Source of the DNA: Coffea arabica
Taxonomy: Eukaryota > Streptophyta > Magnoliopsida > Gentianales > Rubiaceae
Assembly: GCF_036785885.1 (NCBI RefSeq)
Contig: NC_092330.1
Location: forward strand, 3,320,525 to 3,384,524
Direction of reading: 5' to 3'
Length of the DNA: 64,000 nucleotides
Shown here: positions 32,795-44,465 of the stretch, piece by piece
Layout of the letters: each line of letters begins with the position of its first letter
Position numbering within the stretch: position 1 is the stretch's first letter
The notes under the pieces: model-generated
Seen by the model: the letters and a program-made list of their open reading frames with translations, nothing else
What the model was told of the DNA's origin: nothing
The model's database searches: none
Position numbers and translations under genes: made by a program

Positions 32795-34768
32795 GTTACA
32801 ACCCTTATAAGGACCCTTTGATTTTTGCATCGAATTCATTGTAAGTGGTGGAAATATGATATATTAGCAAGCTTATGGTAATGTCATTTCATGGAGTTGA
32901 TTTGAGTGCTAAATATTCCTTAAACACTAAAGTGCAGAGTGTATACACTATTATCCGTGTGAGGGCTGTTGAAAATTGTGCATCTTGATTTTGATAAAAT
33001 TATTGAGAAGACATGGCACTTGTGTTAGTATGCACTGTGCTATTAAATATTTGTCATCTTGACTATGATTCTTGGGTAGTGAATGCTTGAGGGCAAGCAT
33101 TATTTAGGTATAGGAGAATTTGTTAAGTGACTAATTGTGCATATAATTGGTGAATATTTTCCCTTTTATTTTGCTAAAATATGGTGTTAATCGATGAATT
33201 TTACTCATATTTGATTTTTGGTGTTGTTTTTACAAATTGTTGGTGAGAATGGAGTAAAAGGTGTATTAAAAGTCGAATTTCTAGAAGACAACACTTTATA
33301 AGGCGTGACCACGTCTTCACTTGATGAGAAATCCATGCTTACGAGAGTTGAAGTGGGCCACCATTTGAATCTTTGCTAGCATATTGGAAGTCCATGGATA
33401 TCTTTAGAAATAGACAATCTATTGTTTCTATCTAGTAGTGTGAGTTGAACAGGAGTCTTAATCCTTTCCTTATTGGAAGTTGGAAGAAGCATAAGTGAAA
33501 AAGGAAGTCTTTTCCTTTTAGGAGACATTTTCCTTAGTCCATTGCGACTAAACTAGTCTCGTAGAAGTATAAGAAGGATAAAAGCCTTTGGCCAAGAGCT
33601 CTGATTCTTTTCCCTCTTTTTCTCTATAATAAACCCTAGTATTTCTTGTGGCCGCGAATCTACCGGGATGAGCGGCTAGTTTCTTTTCTAGTTAAAGAAT
33701 AATTGAAACTTTGGTTTGACAATACTGTGAGATCTAATTTGATTTGTTTGCTTCATTATTTATGAATATTTATATATTCTCTGTTCATTCATGACTATGA
33801 TTATTTGCTACAGTAAAATACCTGATCAATATTTAATTGTAGAAATAGTCTAGTGCCATCTAAAATATCAAATTCGTAATTGTTTGATGGTTTTAGTATC
33901 TGTGGCGCGTGATGTAATTTGATTGTAAAAAAGACTTTTGAATCTATATCACGGGAATATATAATCTAACTTAAATAAAACAAGCTTGTGTGTTTGTTGG
34001 TTAGAATTGGTAGCTTCTCTAATTATTAATGCTGTCAATAGGTTAAATCCTAAGAGATTGTTTAGAGTTGCTTAATTGGTAAGAGAAATAGCCACAGAGT
34101 ATGTTGTGATTATCGAAACAGTAAGGAGAGGCAGGTTGTCAGAACGTGTTGACAACCATAACCAGTTTATTTATAAATAAGTGATTTCACCTTTGCATCA
34201 ATGATCAGTTAAATGAACCAAAGTGGAAATTAGACCTTCGACTAGAGTGTTGCCTATTCTTGGTTTAGTTTTATTTAATTTTGTGATACTGTCTTTATTT
34301 TTATTCAATTGAGCTATTTAGTTAATTTCTCCTAATCCCCCATTTTTCACAATACGATCCTACTCACCGCTATACTTGAATTCATATTTTTAGAGTAGGA
34401 ACTTTTGTTTTTGCTGGTTTGACAAGCCAACAGTTATAACCTATTTATTAGTAAATAGTTGGAATTACCTTTGCATTGATGATCAATTAGATGAACCATT
34501 ACTGAAATTATTTCTTGGCTAGATCTTTAGTTATTATTAATCTGATTTTAGTAGATTGTCGTTTAATTTTTAGTTAGCTATTTGATTTTAGTGAACTGCT
34601 TTAATTGTCAGCTTTTATACAAAAACACCCCCTTGTTACTTTGAATTGCAAAAGAAACAAATATCCCCAATCCCTGTGAATTCGACCCTGCTTATCACTG
34701 TCTATTGAAATTAACTTTAGTTTGAGTAGGTTTTTATTAGTGCACAGACTTGACAACCTATCAATTTT

Positions 34769-34787
34769 TTACGCCGTTGCCGGGGAC
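34769..34787 (+). promoter_or_regulatory. Degenerate Athila primer-binding site
   Basis: TTACGCCGTTGCCGGGGAC follows the 5' LTR end at 34763. Compared with the relative at 29664, TGG has become TTA, so priming would be impaired. Confidence 0.8.
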
Positions 34788-34853
34788 TGGCAACAGTTAT
34801 TTGTCTCTTTTTAAGTTTATTTTTGTTCTAATTTTTTGGTACTTTTCGAGTGT

Positions 34854-36467
34854 ATGCCTTGTTCTTCTCGTACAAGTGAATTAATTTTCGACCCCGAGAC
34901 TGCGCGTAGAACAAGGAAAGAGACCAGACAACTCAGAGAAGAGTACTCAAGTGCCGCATCTCAAAGACCTGAGTCAGAAGTTAAACCAACAGATTCGCTC
35001 GGTGATACTTCGAGTGACTCAGAGCGAGAAGAAGTCACTATAAATAATGCATGAATATTAAGAGAGTTGGCTGCTCCTGATTTAAATCAACAGCCCTTAT
35101 GCATTACCTTTTCACATTTATATGATAACACTCCATTTGAGTTAAAATCTGGTCTAATTCATGTGTTGCCATTTTTCTATGGTTTATCAGGAGAGGAGCC
35201 TTACAAGCATTTGCAAGAGTTTGATGTCGTTTCCAACAGTATGAAACCGGTGAGAATTATGGAAGAACAGATCAAAATGAGGGCATTCCTCTTCTCTCTG
35301 AAGGATTGGTTGTACTACCTACTACCGGGTAGCATCACCACTTGGGACCAGCTGAAGGAAAAGTTCTTAGACAAATATTTTTCTACGTCACGAGCTGCAA
35401 GTTTAAGGAAGGAGATCTGCGGTATCAAGTAGCACCCAAGAGAGTCGCTCTGTGATTATTGGGAGCGATTCAAGAAGTTATGCATCAAATGCACTCAACA
35501 CTAAATAAGTGAGCAATTGCTTATCCAATATTTTTATGAGGGGCTACTTTTTAGAGACAGGAGCATAATTGATACTGTAAGTGGAGGGGCACTAGTGAAC
35601 AAGACCCCTCGAGAAGCATGGGGGCTCATTGAAGGAATGGCCGAGAATTCGCAGCAGTTTGGTACGAGGGAAGATGTCCTGATATGCAAAGTGAATGAGG
35701 TAGAGATATCTTCTATCCAGCAGCAGTTGACTAAGTTAATATCTTTTGTTAGGCAACTAGCTGTAGGAAATACATCACAAGTCAAGGTGTATGGAATTTG
35801 TACTGCTATGGGTCATTCTACAGAGATGTACCTGATGATTTAAGAAGAAAGTGTGGAGCAAGTGAACATGATTGGGCACGCGTCCGCGCTCGCTCCAAGA
35901 AATCAATATGACCCGTATTCGAATATGTACAATCCAGGTTGGAGAGGTCACCCCAACTTCAACTATGGAGGAAGTAGGCAGTCAAATTTTGCACCAAATA
36001 GACAGCAAGGGTACCAACAACAATATCAACCTCGGCCGCCACCACCCCCTTCAAACTCAAGTCCGTCTATAGAGAAGATGATGAAGCAATTAATTGCTAA
36101 TCAACAAAAGATAGATTCTGACCTACAAAGTATGAGAAATCAACTGGGACAGATGCAAGTCGTGCAGGGTCAGATGAGTCAGATGGCGATAGCAATTAAC
36201 CGCCTAGAATCCCAAGTCCAAGGAAAACTATCGTTTCAACCTGAATTGAACCCGAAGAACATAAGTGCGATGACTTTAAGGAGCGGGAAGGAAATTCAGG
36301 GACCCGAACTCACTACTCCAAAGGACAAAGATGAGGAAAAAATCGAGAATGAGCTTGAGAAAAAGGGCAGCAAGGACAAAAATCCAGTGGTACTCCCTGA
36401 CCCGATCGTTGAGGTTAAAACTTATCCGCCTCCCTTTCCTAGCAGGTTGGAGAAATCGAAGAAGTAG
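34854..36467 (+). pseudogene. Athila-type gag, degenerate
   Basis: Gag forms the particle and binds element RNA. The ATG at 34854 starts the typical basic N-terminus (TSELIFDPETARRTRKETRQ). After a TGA near 35052 the frame resumes with ELAAPDLNQQPLC. The capsid domain (Retrotrans_gag) follows with PYKHLQEFDVV, RAFLFSLKDWLYYL and DQLKEKFLDKYF, broken by stops near 35430, 35502 and 35840. The zinc knuckle keeps CGICTAMGHSTEM but ends in tyrosine in place of the last cysteine. A Pro/Gln-rich tail (35853-36467) holds YDPYSNMYNPGWRG and AMTLRSGKEI. It cannot be translated whole. Confidence 0.9.
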
Positions 36468-36542
36468 GATAAGGAAAAAGAGATATTGAAAATGTTTCGC
36501 AAGGTAGAGATCAATATTCCCCTATTAGATGCAATCAAATAA

Positions 36543-37361
36543 GTGCCGAAATATGTAAAATTTTTGAGGGACTTGTGCGTCAACCGAGGGAGGCTGTGGG
36601 GAGATGAAAGGGTCATTGTGGGGAAGAATGTGTCAGCAGTTCTTCAGAGAAAATTTCCACCGAAGTGCGGGTATCCAGGTATGTTTACTATTCCCTGTAG
36701 GATAGGTAACACCTTGATTGGAAAGACTATGTTAGACCTAAGAACCTCAATTCATGTCATGCCAAAGTCCATATATCCTTCTTTGAATTTAGGCCCTTTA
36801 AAGGAAATTGAGATAATAATTCAATTAGCTGATCGAACCAATGCATACACTGACGGGTTGATTGAAGATGTTTTGTTGAAAATTAATCAATTGATTTTTC
36901 CAACTGATTTTTATGTACTTGATATAGATGATGAATACTCTCACGACCCATTACCCTTATCATTAGGTAGAACCTTTTTGAGAACGGCACAAACTAAAAT
37001 AGATGTTAACAAGGGCACCTTATCCATGGAGTTTGACGGAAATATTGTTCATTTCAATATCTTTGATATTATGAAATATCCCTCGAACTCTAACTTTAAC
37101 TCTATTTTTTCTGTGAGTGTTATTAACCCTGCGGTGCAGGAAGTGTTTGAAATTGTTGGCAGGGATGAGTTGGAGGTTGATTTAACCAGGCACCTCGAGT
37201 TGGAGACAACTCCTGAAATAGAATGGAGTGAAGATTTGAAATGCACAATAGGGGTGTTACACTCGTTGCCAATCACGACGAGAAGGTATGAAGTCTCACC
37301 TATTTCATTCCCGATCCTCACCAAAGGGTACTACCATCTGTGGTACAGGTACCTGTGTTAG
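36543..37361 (+). pseudogene. Athila-type protease region
   Basis: The frame holds SAVLQRKFPPKCGYPGMFTIPC, then the retropepsin active-site segment MLDLRTSIHVMPKSIY. In this family it is normally LDLGASINVMP, so the DLGAS core has become DLRTS and the enzyme is probably inactive. It continues with ADRTNAYTDGLIEDVL, FYVLDIDDE and PLSLGRTFLRTA, the conserved end of the protease fold. The open stretch of 272 codons is the longest in the element. It follows gag after a break near 36467-36542. Confidence 0.88.
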
Positions 37362-38151
37362 AACTGAAGCCTCTGCCAAAGCACCTAAAATACGCATATC
37401 TGGGCGAAAAGGAAATGCTCCCAGTGATTATCTTAGCGGGACTATCAGAAAGCCAGGAGGAGAAACTAATCCGAGTCCTTAGAGAACATAAGGAGGCGAT
37501 AGGATGGACCATCACTGACATTAAGGGGATCAGCTCCTTCATCTGTATGCATCGAATAAGGTTGGAAGAGAATGCCAAACATGTACAGTAAACTCAAAGG
37601 AGGCTCAATCCTCTCATGATGGAAGTGGTGAAGGAGACAGCCCATGGGTGAGCCCAGTGCAGGTAGTCTCGAAGAAAGTAGGAATGATTGTGAAGGCCAA
37701 CAAAATGGGCGAACTCGTGCCAGTGCGCAAACCCACAGGATGGAGGCAGTGTATAGACTACCGTAGATTGAACGCTGTCATGAAAATGGACCATTTTTCT
37801 CTTCCTTTCATTGGCCAAATGATTGAGCGTTTAGCTTGTTGAGTTTATTATTATTTTTTGGATGAATTTTCAGACTATTTTCAGATTACAATCGCACCGA
37901 AGAATCAAGAGAAGACGACCTTCACGTGCTCGTTCGGAACCTTTGCATACAGACGCATGCCCTTTGGATTGTACAATGCACTTGCAACATTCCAGAGATA
38001 TATGGTAAGCATCATTTCAGAATATGTTGAAAAAATTATTGAGATTTTCATGGACGATTTCAGTGTATATGGTAATAGTTTCGATACTTGTTTAGATAAC
38101 TTGAAATTGATCTTGTCAAGATGTATACAGACTAATCTCGTGCTCAACTAA
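37340..38151 (+). pseudogene. Athila-type reverse transcriptase
   Basis: The reverse transcriptase would copy element RNA into DNA. Pieces in two frames are recognisable: LKPLPKHLKYAYLGE and EHKEAIGWTITDIKGI (37340-37590); PVRKPTGWRQCIDYRRLN and DHFSLPFIGQMIERL (37648-37840); then TTFTCSFGTFAYRRMPFGLYNA and the catalytic motif FMDDFSVYG (37858-38151). Stops occur near 37590, 37840 and 38149. The FMDD form of YxDD is the usual one in this lineage. The order protease, RT, RNase H, integrase confirms Ty3/Gypsy. Confidence 0.92.
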
Positions 38152-38280
38152 AAAAAATATCATTTTATGATTGAACATGAGATAGTTTTGGGTCATATAG
38201 TATCCTTTAAGGGTATTGAAGTTGACAGGGCTAAAATAGACATTATGTCTGCCTTACCTTACCCCGCGAGTGTGCGGTAA

Positions 38281-38841
38281 GTGCGCTCTTCTTTTGGACA
38301 TATAGGTTTTTATCGAAGGTTCATCAAGGATTTTTTGAAAATTGAAGCCTCTTTTTTTCAGCTTTTACAAAAAGATGTGGCTTTCGAATTCGATGACAAG
38401 TGTGAGAGAGCTTTCGACAAGTTAAAAGAGCTATTGATCTCACCACCGATTATCCAACCCCCTGACTGGAGTCTACCCTTTGAGATCATGTGCGACGCTA
38501 GTGATTATGCAGTGGAGGCTGTGTTGGGGCAGAGAGTGGGAAAGGCAGATCACGTCATTTACTATGCGTCTCGAGCTTTGAATAGAGTTCAAATGAACCA
38601 CTCCACTACTGAAAAGGAGCTTCTTATGGTTATCTTTGCTTTAGAAAAGTTTAGGTCATATTTGTTAGGTATTAAAGTTATTGTATTTTCTGATCATGCA
38701 GCGTTGCAGTACCTAATGATCAAGAAAAATGTAAAACCGAGGTTTGTAAGGTGGATACTGCTCCTGCAAGAATTCAATCTGGAGATAAAGGACAAAAGAG
38801 GCTTGGAGAATTTAGTAACTGACCACTTAAGTCGCATATAA
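38281..38841 (+). pseudogene. Athila-type RNase H
   Basis: The frame contains [13 protein letters not shown] (RT thumb), then the RNase H core [53 protein letters not shown] and TDHLSRI. The catalytic Asp and Glu positions that can be recognised by pattern (CDAS, EKELL, SDH) are present over 186 codons. It is cut off from RT by stops near 38150-38280, so it is a fragment of the polyprotein and not a separate gene. Confidence 0.9.
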
Positions 38842-38859
38842 GTTGGAGAGGAGAACATG

Positions 38860-40219
38860 CCATTGAGAGACACATTCCCCGATAAACACTTATTCTCTTT
38901 GAATTCTCAATTGTCTTGATATGCTAATTTAGTCAATTATCTAGTAACGGATAATTTCCCTGCAGGTTGGCCAAAATCGAAGAGGGACAAGTTGAAAAGT
39001 GATGCCAAATACTTTATATGGGATGACCCATACTTGTGGAAGAGATGTGCTGACTAAGTGATGAGAAGATGCGTAAGTGAAATTGAATTTCAGTTAATTT
39101 TAACTTTCTGTCATACTTTTGCCTGTGGAGGTTATTTTGGACCTAAGCAAACTGCGCATAAGATATTAGAGAATGGATTTTATTGGCCTTCATTGTTTAA
39201 GGATGCATATGTGTTTTGTAAATCCTGTGATCGATGTCAAAGGGTAGGTAACATAGCCCGTAGAGATCCTATGCCTCAAGTCCCGTTGATTTTCGTAAAA
39301 ATTTTTTATATTTGGAGCATAAATTTTATGGGATCTTCTCCTACCTCATTTGGTTTTATATACATATTGTTGGTAGTCGATTATGTTTCCAAATAGGTGG
39401 AAGTTAAGGCTACCCAGACTAATGATTCGAAAATGGTTACAGATTTTATCAGGTCTAATATTTTTGTGCATTTTGGGATGCCAAGAGCTATTGTTAGTGA
39501 CAGGGGGACACACTTCTACAATAAGACCATAGTTGCGTTGTTCTGACGGTATGGTGTACTCGACAAGGTCTCAACATCATACCACTCTCAAACCAATGGT
39601 CAAGCGGAGGTATCGAATCGGAAAATCAAGTCCATCCTGAAGAAAATGGTACGATCCGATAGGAAAGAGTGGAGTCAACGGTTGGAAGATGCGCTTTGGG
39701 CTTATCGGATTGCATATAAGACCCCTATCAGCATATCACCCTACAGGTTGGTATTCGGGAAGCTGTGTCACCTTCTAGTGGAATTTGAGCACAAGGGTTT
39801 TTGGTTTTTGGGCAATAAGGCAGTGTAACATGAATCTAGAGGATGCCGGTGCCCATCGGAAGTTGAATTTGCAAGAATTGGAGGAGATCCGAAACGAAGC
39901 ATACGAGAATGCACTAATTTATAAGGAGAGGAGTAGGGCGTTCCATGACCAACAAATCTCCAAGAAGACCTTTGTAGTTGGTCAGGAAGTTCTACTATAC
40001 CAATCCCGGCTTAAGCTCTTCCCAGGTAAGTTACGTTCCCGTTGGATTGGCCCTTTTATTGTCACTCATGTCTTTCCCTATGGTGCAGTAGAAATCCAGA
40101 GCGCTAAGACAAACAATAAGTTTGTGGTGAATGGACACCGTCTCAAACATTATTACGAGGGTTTTCCAAGTGGAGAAGTGGAGACGATACGTCTAGATGT
40201 ACTGACTTGTCCCAATTAA
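38860..40219 (+). pseudogene. Athila-type integrase
   Basis: The integrase would insert element DNA. The zinc-binding HHCC domain (CGGYFGPKQTAHKILENGFYW, CKSCDRCQRVGN; 39120-39250) leads into the catalytic core ([44 protein letters not shown]). The C-terminal part holds [20 protein letters not shown] and the GPF/Y-type module WIGPFIVTHVFPYGAVEI, ending at TAA 40217-40219. Stops lie near 39055, 39395 and 39545, and there is a frameshift near 39790. Just after the stop comes GTCTAGCCAAAGACATTAAAG, also seen after the pol remnant in the relative (near 30812). Confidence 0.9.
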
Positions 40220-40826
40220 TGACACCTAGCCATGTCTAGCCAAAGACATTAAAGAAATGCGCTTGTTGGGAGGCAATCCAATGTTATTTAGTTATTTGTT
40301 CAGTTTTGTTTGATAGCTTAAATATGTTTTCATAGAGTTTGACGGACTTCTGGTTTAAATTTTCATTTTTGGCGTTAAGAAGGTAACTCTCTGACATGAC
40401 ACGTCCGTGTCAACTGGGCGTGTAGCAATGTGCGATTTCCTGGTGCTTGGTCAGAAGGGTTTCAACCCTCATGACGTGCCCGTGTCGAGTCACCTGGAGA
40501 ACTCATCCTTCGATCCATAAGGGTTTTCTCCCTCATGACGTGGCCACGTCAACAAGGCGCGAGACAACTTTCAAATCCTAACCCCTTCGTCAGAAAGGTT
40601 CTCACCTTCTTGACGCGCCCACGGCATGCTCGCAGGAGAGGTAAGCATTCAAAATCTCGAAAGAATTTGGATTTTCTTTTCATCTCAAATTTTGAATTTT
40701 GAAAATCAATTTTGCTAATTACGAAAAATTTTTCTCCATTTAACTCTAAACTTTGATTTCAAAATTTTAAGAGTTAAAATTCGGAAAGAAACGAAAAAAA
40801 AAAACCAAAACTCTTTTATTTTTTCT
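40220..40826 (+). other. Athila 3' non-coding region with GACGTGCCC motifs
   Basis: No gene is visible. Four or five copies of a GACGTG(C/G)CC(A/G)CG-like motif occur between 40395 and 40630, each near a TCAGAAGG or CCTCATGACG phrase and spaced roughly 60-70 bp apart. The same motif type occurs in the related element at 30980-31260. Confidence 0.6.
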
Positions 40827-40835
40827 TTTTCTTTT

Positions 40836-41812
40836 GGGTTAATCACATTTTATCCCCTTAAATAATACCCCATTTCTCAGTTTACCCGCTAACCTTTAAT
40901 TTTACTCACTTAACGCCCTTTAGGATAAAATTCACCTTGCATTATTTTAACTTTTCATTTACCTTGTTTTTCTTTCTTTTTTTCTTTCTTTTTTATTTAA
41001 TTCTTCCTCTTTTCTACAAACATTTTCACTTAATGATTGAAATTAAAAAAGAGGAATTGTAGAGATCTGCAGAGATCTATCTTCTCCTTAAATGATTAAA
41101 AAAATATTCAAATCACTTTCCTAAAATACAATTTTTTTAGTATTTCAATTCTTTTAATTTTGAGTTTTCCTCTTTCTTTTCTAGTTTCTCATTTTATTCC
41201 CAAGAAAATATCTTAAGATGAAATTGTGACCTGATTAATAATCATCAATTGAAATTTGTGACACGTGGCATCATACAAAAAATTAAAATTAGTTTTTGAT
41301 GCCTTTTAAAGCTTCACCTAAAAATATGCAATTACAAACTAAAAAAAATTCATTGAAATGAAATTTCTATTGGGAAGGATGAAAGAGAGAAGAAAGAGAA
41401 AAAGAAATAAAAGAAAGGAAAACAATTTCATCTTATGATATTTTCTTGAGAATAAAATGAGAAACTAGAAAGGAAAGAGGAAAATTCAAAATTAAAAGAA
41501 TTAAAAGGCTAAAAAAATTGTATTTTAGGAAAGTGATTTGAATATATTTTTAAACATTTAAAGAAAAGATAGATCTCTGCAATTTCTCTTTTTTAATTTC
41601 AATCATTAAGGTGAAAATTTTTATGGGAAAGAAGAAGAATTAAATAAAGAAAAAAGAGAAAAAGAATAAAAGAAAGGAAAATAAGGTAAATGAAAAGTCA
41701 AAATAAGGCAAGGGCAATTTTGTCCTAAAGGGGATTAAATGAGCAAAATTAAAGGTTAGGGAGTAAACTGAGAAATTAGGTATTTTTTAAGGGGATAAAA
41801 TGTGATTAACCC
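40836..41812. mobile_element. Foldback MULE (977 bp) with about 390-bp inverted arms
   Basis: A 9-bp duplication TTTTCTTTT (40827-40835 and 41813-41821) flanks the element, as expected for Mutator-like elements. The ends are GGGTTAATCACATTTTATCC and its reverse complement. The arms run from 40836 to about 41226 and from about 41424 to 41812 and can pair along most of their length (for example AGATGAAATTGT with ACAATTTCATCT at the inner edge). About 200 bp separate them. There is no coding capacity; the many polypurine and polypyrimidine runs explain its low complexity. Confidence 0.92.
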
Positions 41813-41821
41813 TTTTCTTTT

Positions 41822-42960
41822 TTCTTTTCCCTTTCATTCTTTCTTCCCCATCCGTTTCTTCCTCTTTTCTTTCCTGCCTCTCCCGCTGTTTCTCCTTCAC
41901 TGTCGATCGAAAGCCCTTTGCCAGCCGCCGCCTCCTCCTTTCGCAGCGTTGTGCACTGCCAGCGACGCCACCCACGAGCCGTGCGCCTTGTCTCCCTCGC
42001 TCTTCACCTGCGACATCCACTGCCCACAACAGGCCGCCGTCGATCTCGCCATCACGTGCCGCGAGCATCAACCGCCTCTGAGCCGCCGTCGCTGTTCGTG
42101 TCGCACCTACGCGCGTCGCCCCTTGCTCTCTCTCTCTCTCTCCTAGCTTTTCGCTCTCTCTCCTCGATCCATCACTGCAGCTCTCTGCAATCGACGAACA
42201 ACGCCGCCGTATGCCACTGTCAGTAGCCGCGCAGCGTCACCCCCTTAGCGACTTCCCCGTCGCATGAGCCATCCTTCTCGCCTCTGCTGTCCACGTCGAC
42301 GCCGAACCAGCTAGACACGCCGCCATCTTATTTGGTCCCGTCCACAGCTAGTTCATCGCACACCGCCCTGGCCGTCGTCACGGTGTAGGTATTCCCCCAC
42401 TTCGCCCCTTTACTGAGCTTTTGAAATTTCAAGTGCGTGAGCCACTTTTGGGAATCAACTGTGATCCAATTTCCTGCTTTAATTATTGCATAACTTGGAG
42501 TGATTTGTTGGGAGTTATTTGGGCATTGACTGCATGAGACTTCTATTGCAACTTTAGTTGCGCAATTTCTGGGTTGTTTATTGAATTGGGAGGGGACTGT
42601 GATCCTTGCATTGCTTATTGAAGTTGGTTGAATCATATTGAATTGTTGGGGGTGTTCTGTCTTGATTTCACTTGCCTTACGTATTGGCTTCAATTGATTT
42701 CAATTGCTGAGTTTGTTGGAGCATTTGCTGCGATCTTGGGATTGTTTAGACTCTACTGTTGACTGATAAATTGGAAGACATTGGTAGCAATTGCTCTGCT
42801 CTGATATTGTTCTGTTGTTGGCACATTCTATATCTTGTAATTGGATCAACATTTGGCGGCTATCTCTTTGCTATTGCTCAGTATCTACCGGTGTTTTGTG
42901 TATTGGATATTTGATTTCTTGTCGATTTGAGTTGACTGTTAGAGGACATTGTGACGCCAA
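41822..42960 (+). other. Region of unclear origin, CT-rich then GC-rich
   Basis: From 41822 to about 42250 the sequence is unusually C-rich with a (CT)n run at 42127-42142 and several overlapping Pro/Arg/Ser-rich reading frames on both strands. None looks like a known protein. From 42380 to 42960 it is T/G-rich and without a convincing ORF. It lies between the Athila integrase and an Athila ORF1-like fragment and could be a leader or an LTR part of another element, but I saw no boundaries. Confidence 0.35.
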
Positions 42961-43392
42961 AATCATCTTCTAGGTCTAAAGCCTCTCAACCTCAGCCTCC
43001 ACCCTAACCCACCATTCCAGTGAATGCACCTACCAACCAACCAACCTTCCTCTTCCGATGTCTGAACACGTTTAGGTAGGGGTAGGGGTGCTCATGTGGT
43101 TGCCCCCGCTCATTTCGGGGGGCATTTAAACTTCACTAGACTCACCAATCAGTAGAGATACGCTAAAATTTGTGAGCGGCGTATCGTCCCGTGTAAATGC
43201 TCTGACGAGATGACCATAGGTGTTTTGGGTATCCAAGAGGAGGTTGAGCGCATGTTTACCGTCATTGGATGGCGTTCTTACCTTAATATCTTCCGTCCCG
43301 CCTTTGTTGAGTTGACTAGGGAGTTTTACTCCACTTTTGAGTTCGAATTGCCCTCGAGGCATACTGTTGATACTCCCAATGTCATCCACTTT
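42950..43392 (+). pseudogene. Athila ORF1-like / plant transposon protein fragment
   Basis: The plus strand reads LNFTRLTNQ, a stop, then RYAKICERRIVPCKCSDEM and EVERMFTVIGWRSYLNIF, followed by PAFVELTREFYSTFEF. This matches the style of the Athila ORF1 or 'putative plant transposon protein' domain, in which an arginine-rich IPC segment leads to GW, a tyrosine- or alanine-containing segment, then LT-EF. The frame is cut at NVIHF by the LTR starting at 43393. An upstream PKSSSRSKASQPQPPP stretch near 42955 fits a typical start. The protein role is not known. It probably belongs to the Athila host or to another element nested in it. Confidence 0.5.
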
Positions 43393-44074
43393 TGTGACGC
43401 CCCCACTTCTTCCAGGGGCGAATCCAAGGGTATCAGCGGGATGCCTGCCCAATTCTCGCTGAGACTCACTACAATCCGTAATTTAAAAGCTAGAAATACT
43501 TCAATTATTTTCAATTTCTAATTAAAGCACTCCAAAATATTTCATACTTACAATTAGTTAACTTTCAAACTTAAATACAATCCAAAAGAATAGGTACCAC
43601 AGCCATCCGCTATAATACAACTTAGGATCTTCAAAAGAAAACAATTTAGTACTATTCACGAGCACTCTCGGTCTTAAGTCCTGTTAAGGAAAACAAAAAC
43701 GTGGAATCAGCTAAACTACCCAGTGAGGTTCCAAGACACTCTTGCAGTTCTAATAAATCAAGTAATTTGAACATAACACATGCATGGTTCAAGATTGCAC
43801 ATTGGCACATTAATATGAAACAGTTATCATTATACAGAAATAAACACATATTGAAAGATACGGTGTTCCAGTGGAACCATTTCGATCAATTTCACCTTAT
43901 ATCTTCAGATCCCCTCGGTCTGTCTGGCCATCACGTTATCCTTCCAGTGGTAATACTTGAATGTACCGAAATGGTAGCCCAGGGTCCCAACCTACCCGAC
44001 CAAGTCCAATCCTGCCTCGAGCAAGTTAGTAATCAAGGGCAGGACCCAGTTCAACTTAGAGTTTACAACATGCA

Positions 44075-44465
44075 CAAGTAATCAAATAAATCGGTAAATC
44101 GATAAATTGGTTGAATGGTAGAAATTTGTCGTTTTAGTAGGTCGAGTGAGATAAAGTACACACTCGCCTTAAAATAGTGGCAATTTCATAAGAGCAATTA
44201 TAGGTAACACTTAACACTTAAACACATAAGAAATATGCCGTAATTTCATATGAAAACGGAATTTACGGTAATCAAGTAAATCGGTAAACGATAGATCGGT
44301 TGAATGGTAAATCGATAATCGATAAATCGGTAAATCGGTTGGACGGTAGATATTTGTCATTTTAGTAGGTCGAGTGAGATAAAGTACACACTCGCCTTAA
44401 AATGGTGGAAAAGTTCATAGGAGCAATTATCGGTAGCACTTAACAGTTAAACACAGAATGACCAT
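44075..44465. repeat. Direct duplication inside the chromovirus LTR
   Basis: A unit of about 150 bp (TTTTAGTAGGTCGAGTGAGA, then AAAGTACACACTCGCC and AGGAGCAATTAT-like parts) occurs twice, starting near 44105 and 44335. Short AATCGGTAAATCG/GATAAATCG tandem motifs precede each copy. Confidence 0.8.

Larger units (their letters stand above)
28320..34432 (+). mobile_element. Non-autonomous Athila-type element (TR-GAG-like, 6.1 kb)
   Basis: Two LTRs lie at 28320-29658 (1339 bp) and 33121-34432 (1312 bp), starting T(G/A)TTAAGTGAC and ending GCCAACA or GCTAACA. The target duplication GTTAT is perfect (28315-28319 and 34433-34437). The primer site TGGCGCCGTTGCCGGGGA begins at 29664, and a purine-rich tract precedes the 3' LTR (AGGTATAGGAGAATT, 33106-33120). 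Inside are only the C-terminal half of gag and a few codons of protease; RT, RNase H and integrase are missing. A TATAAATA box at 28604-28611 in the left LTR is TAGAAATA in the right LTR. It must have been mobilised by an autonomous relative. Confidence 0.92.

Noticed and set aside
41787..42226. Several overlapping Pro/Arg/Ser-rich ORFs on both strands
   Set aside because: They arise from C-rich and CT-repeat DNA between transposon parts. No frame resembles a known protein, and neither strand is favoured.
42950..43392. Host gene encoding a novel GW-motif protein
   Set aside because: The pattern fits the Athila ORF1-like or plant transposon protein domain, and the surroundings are retrotransposon on both sides.
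44075..44465. Satellite or centromeric repeat
   Set aside because: There are only two copies of the unit and they lie inside an LTR, so a local duplication explains them.
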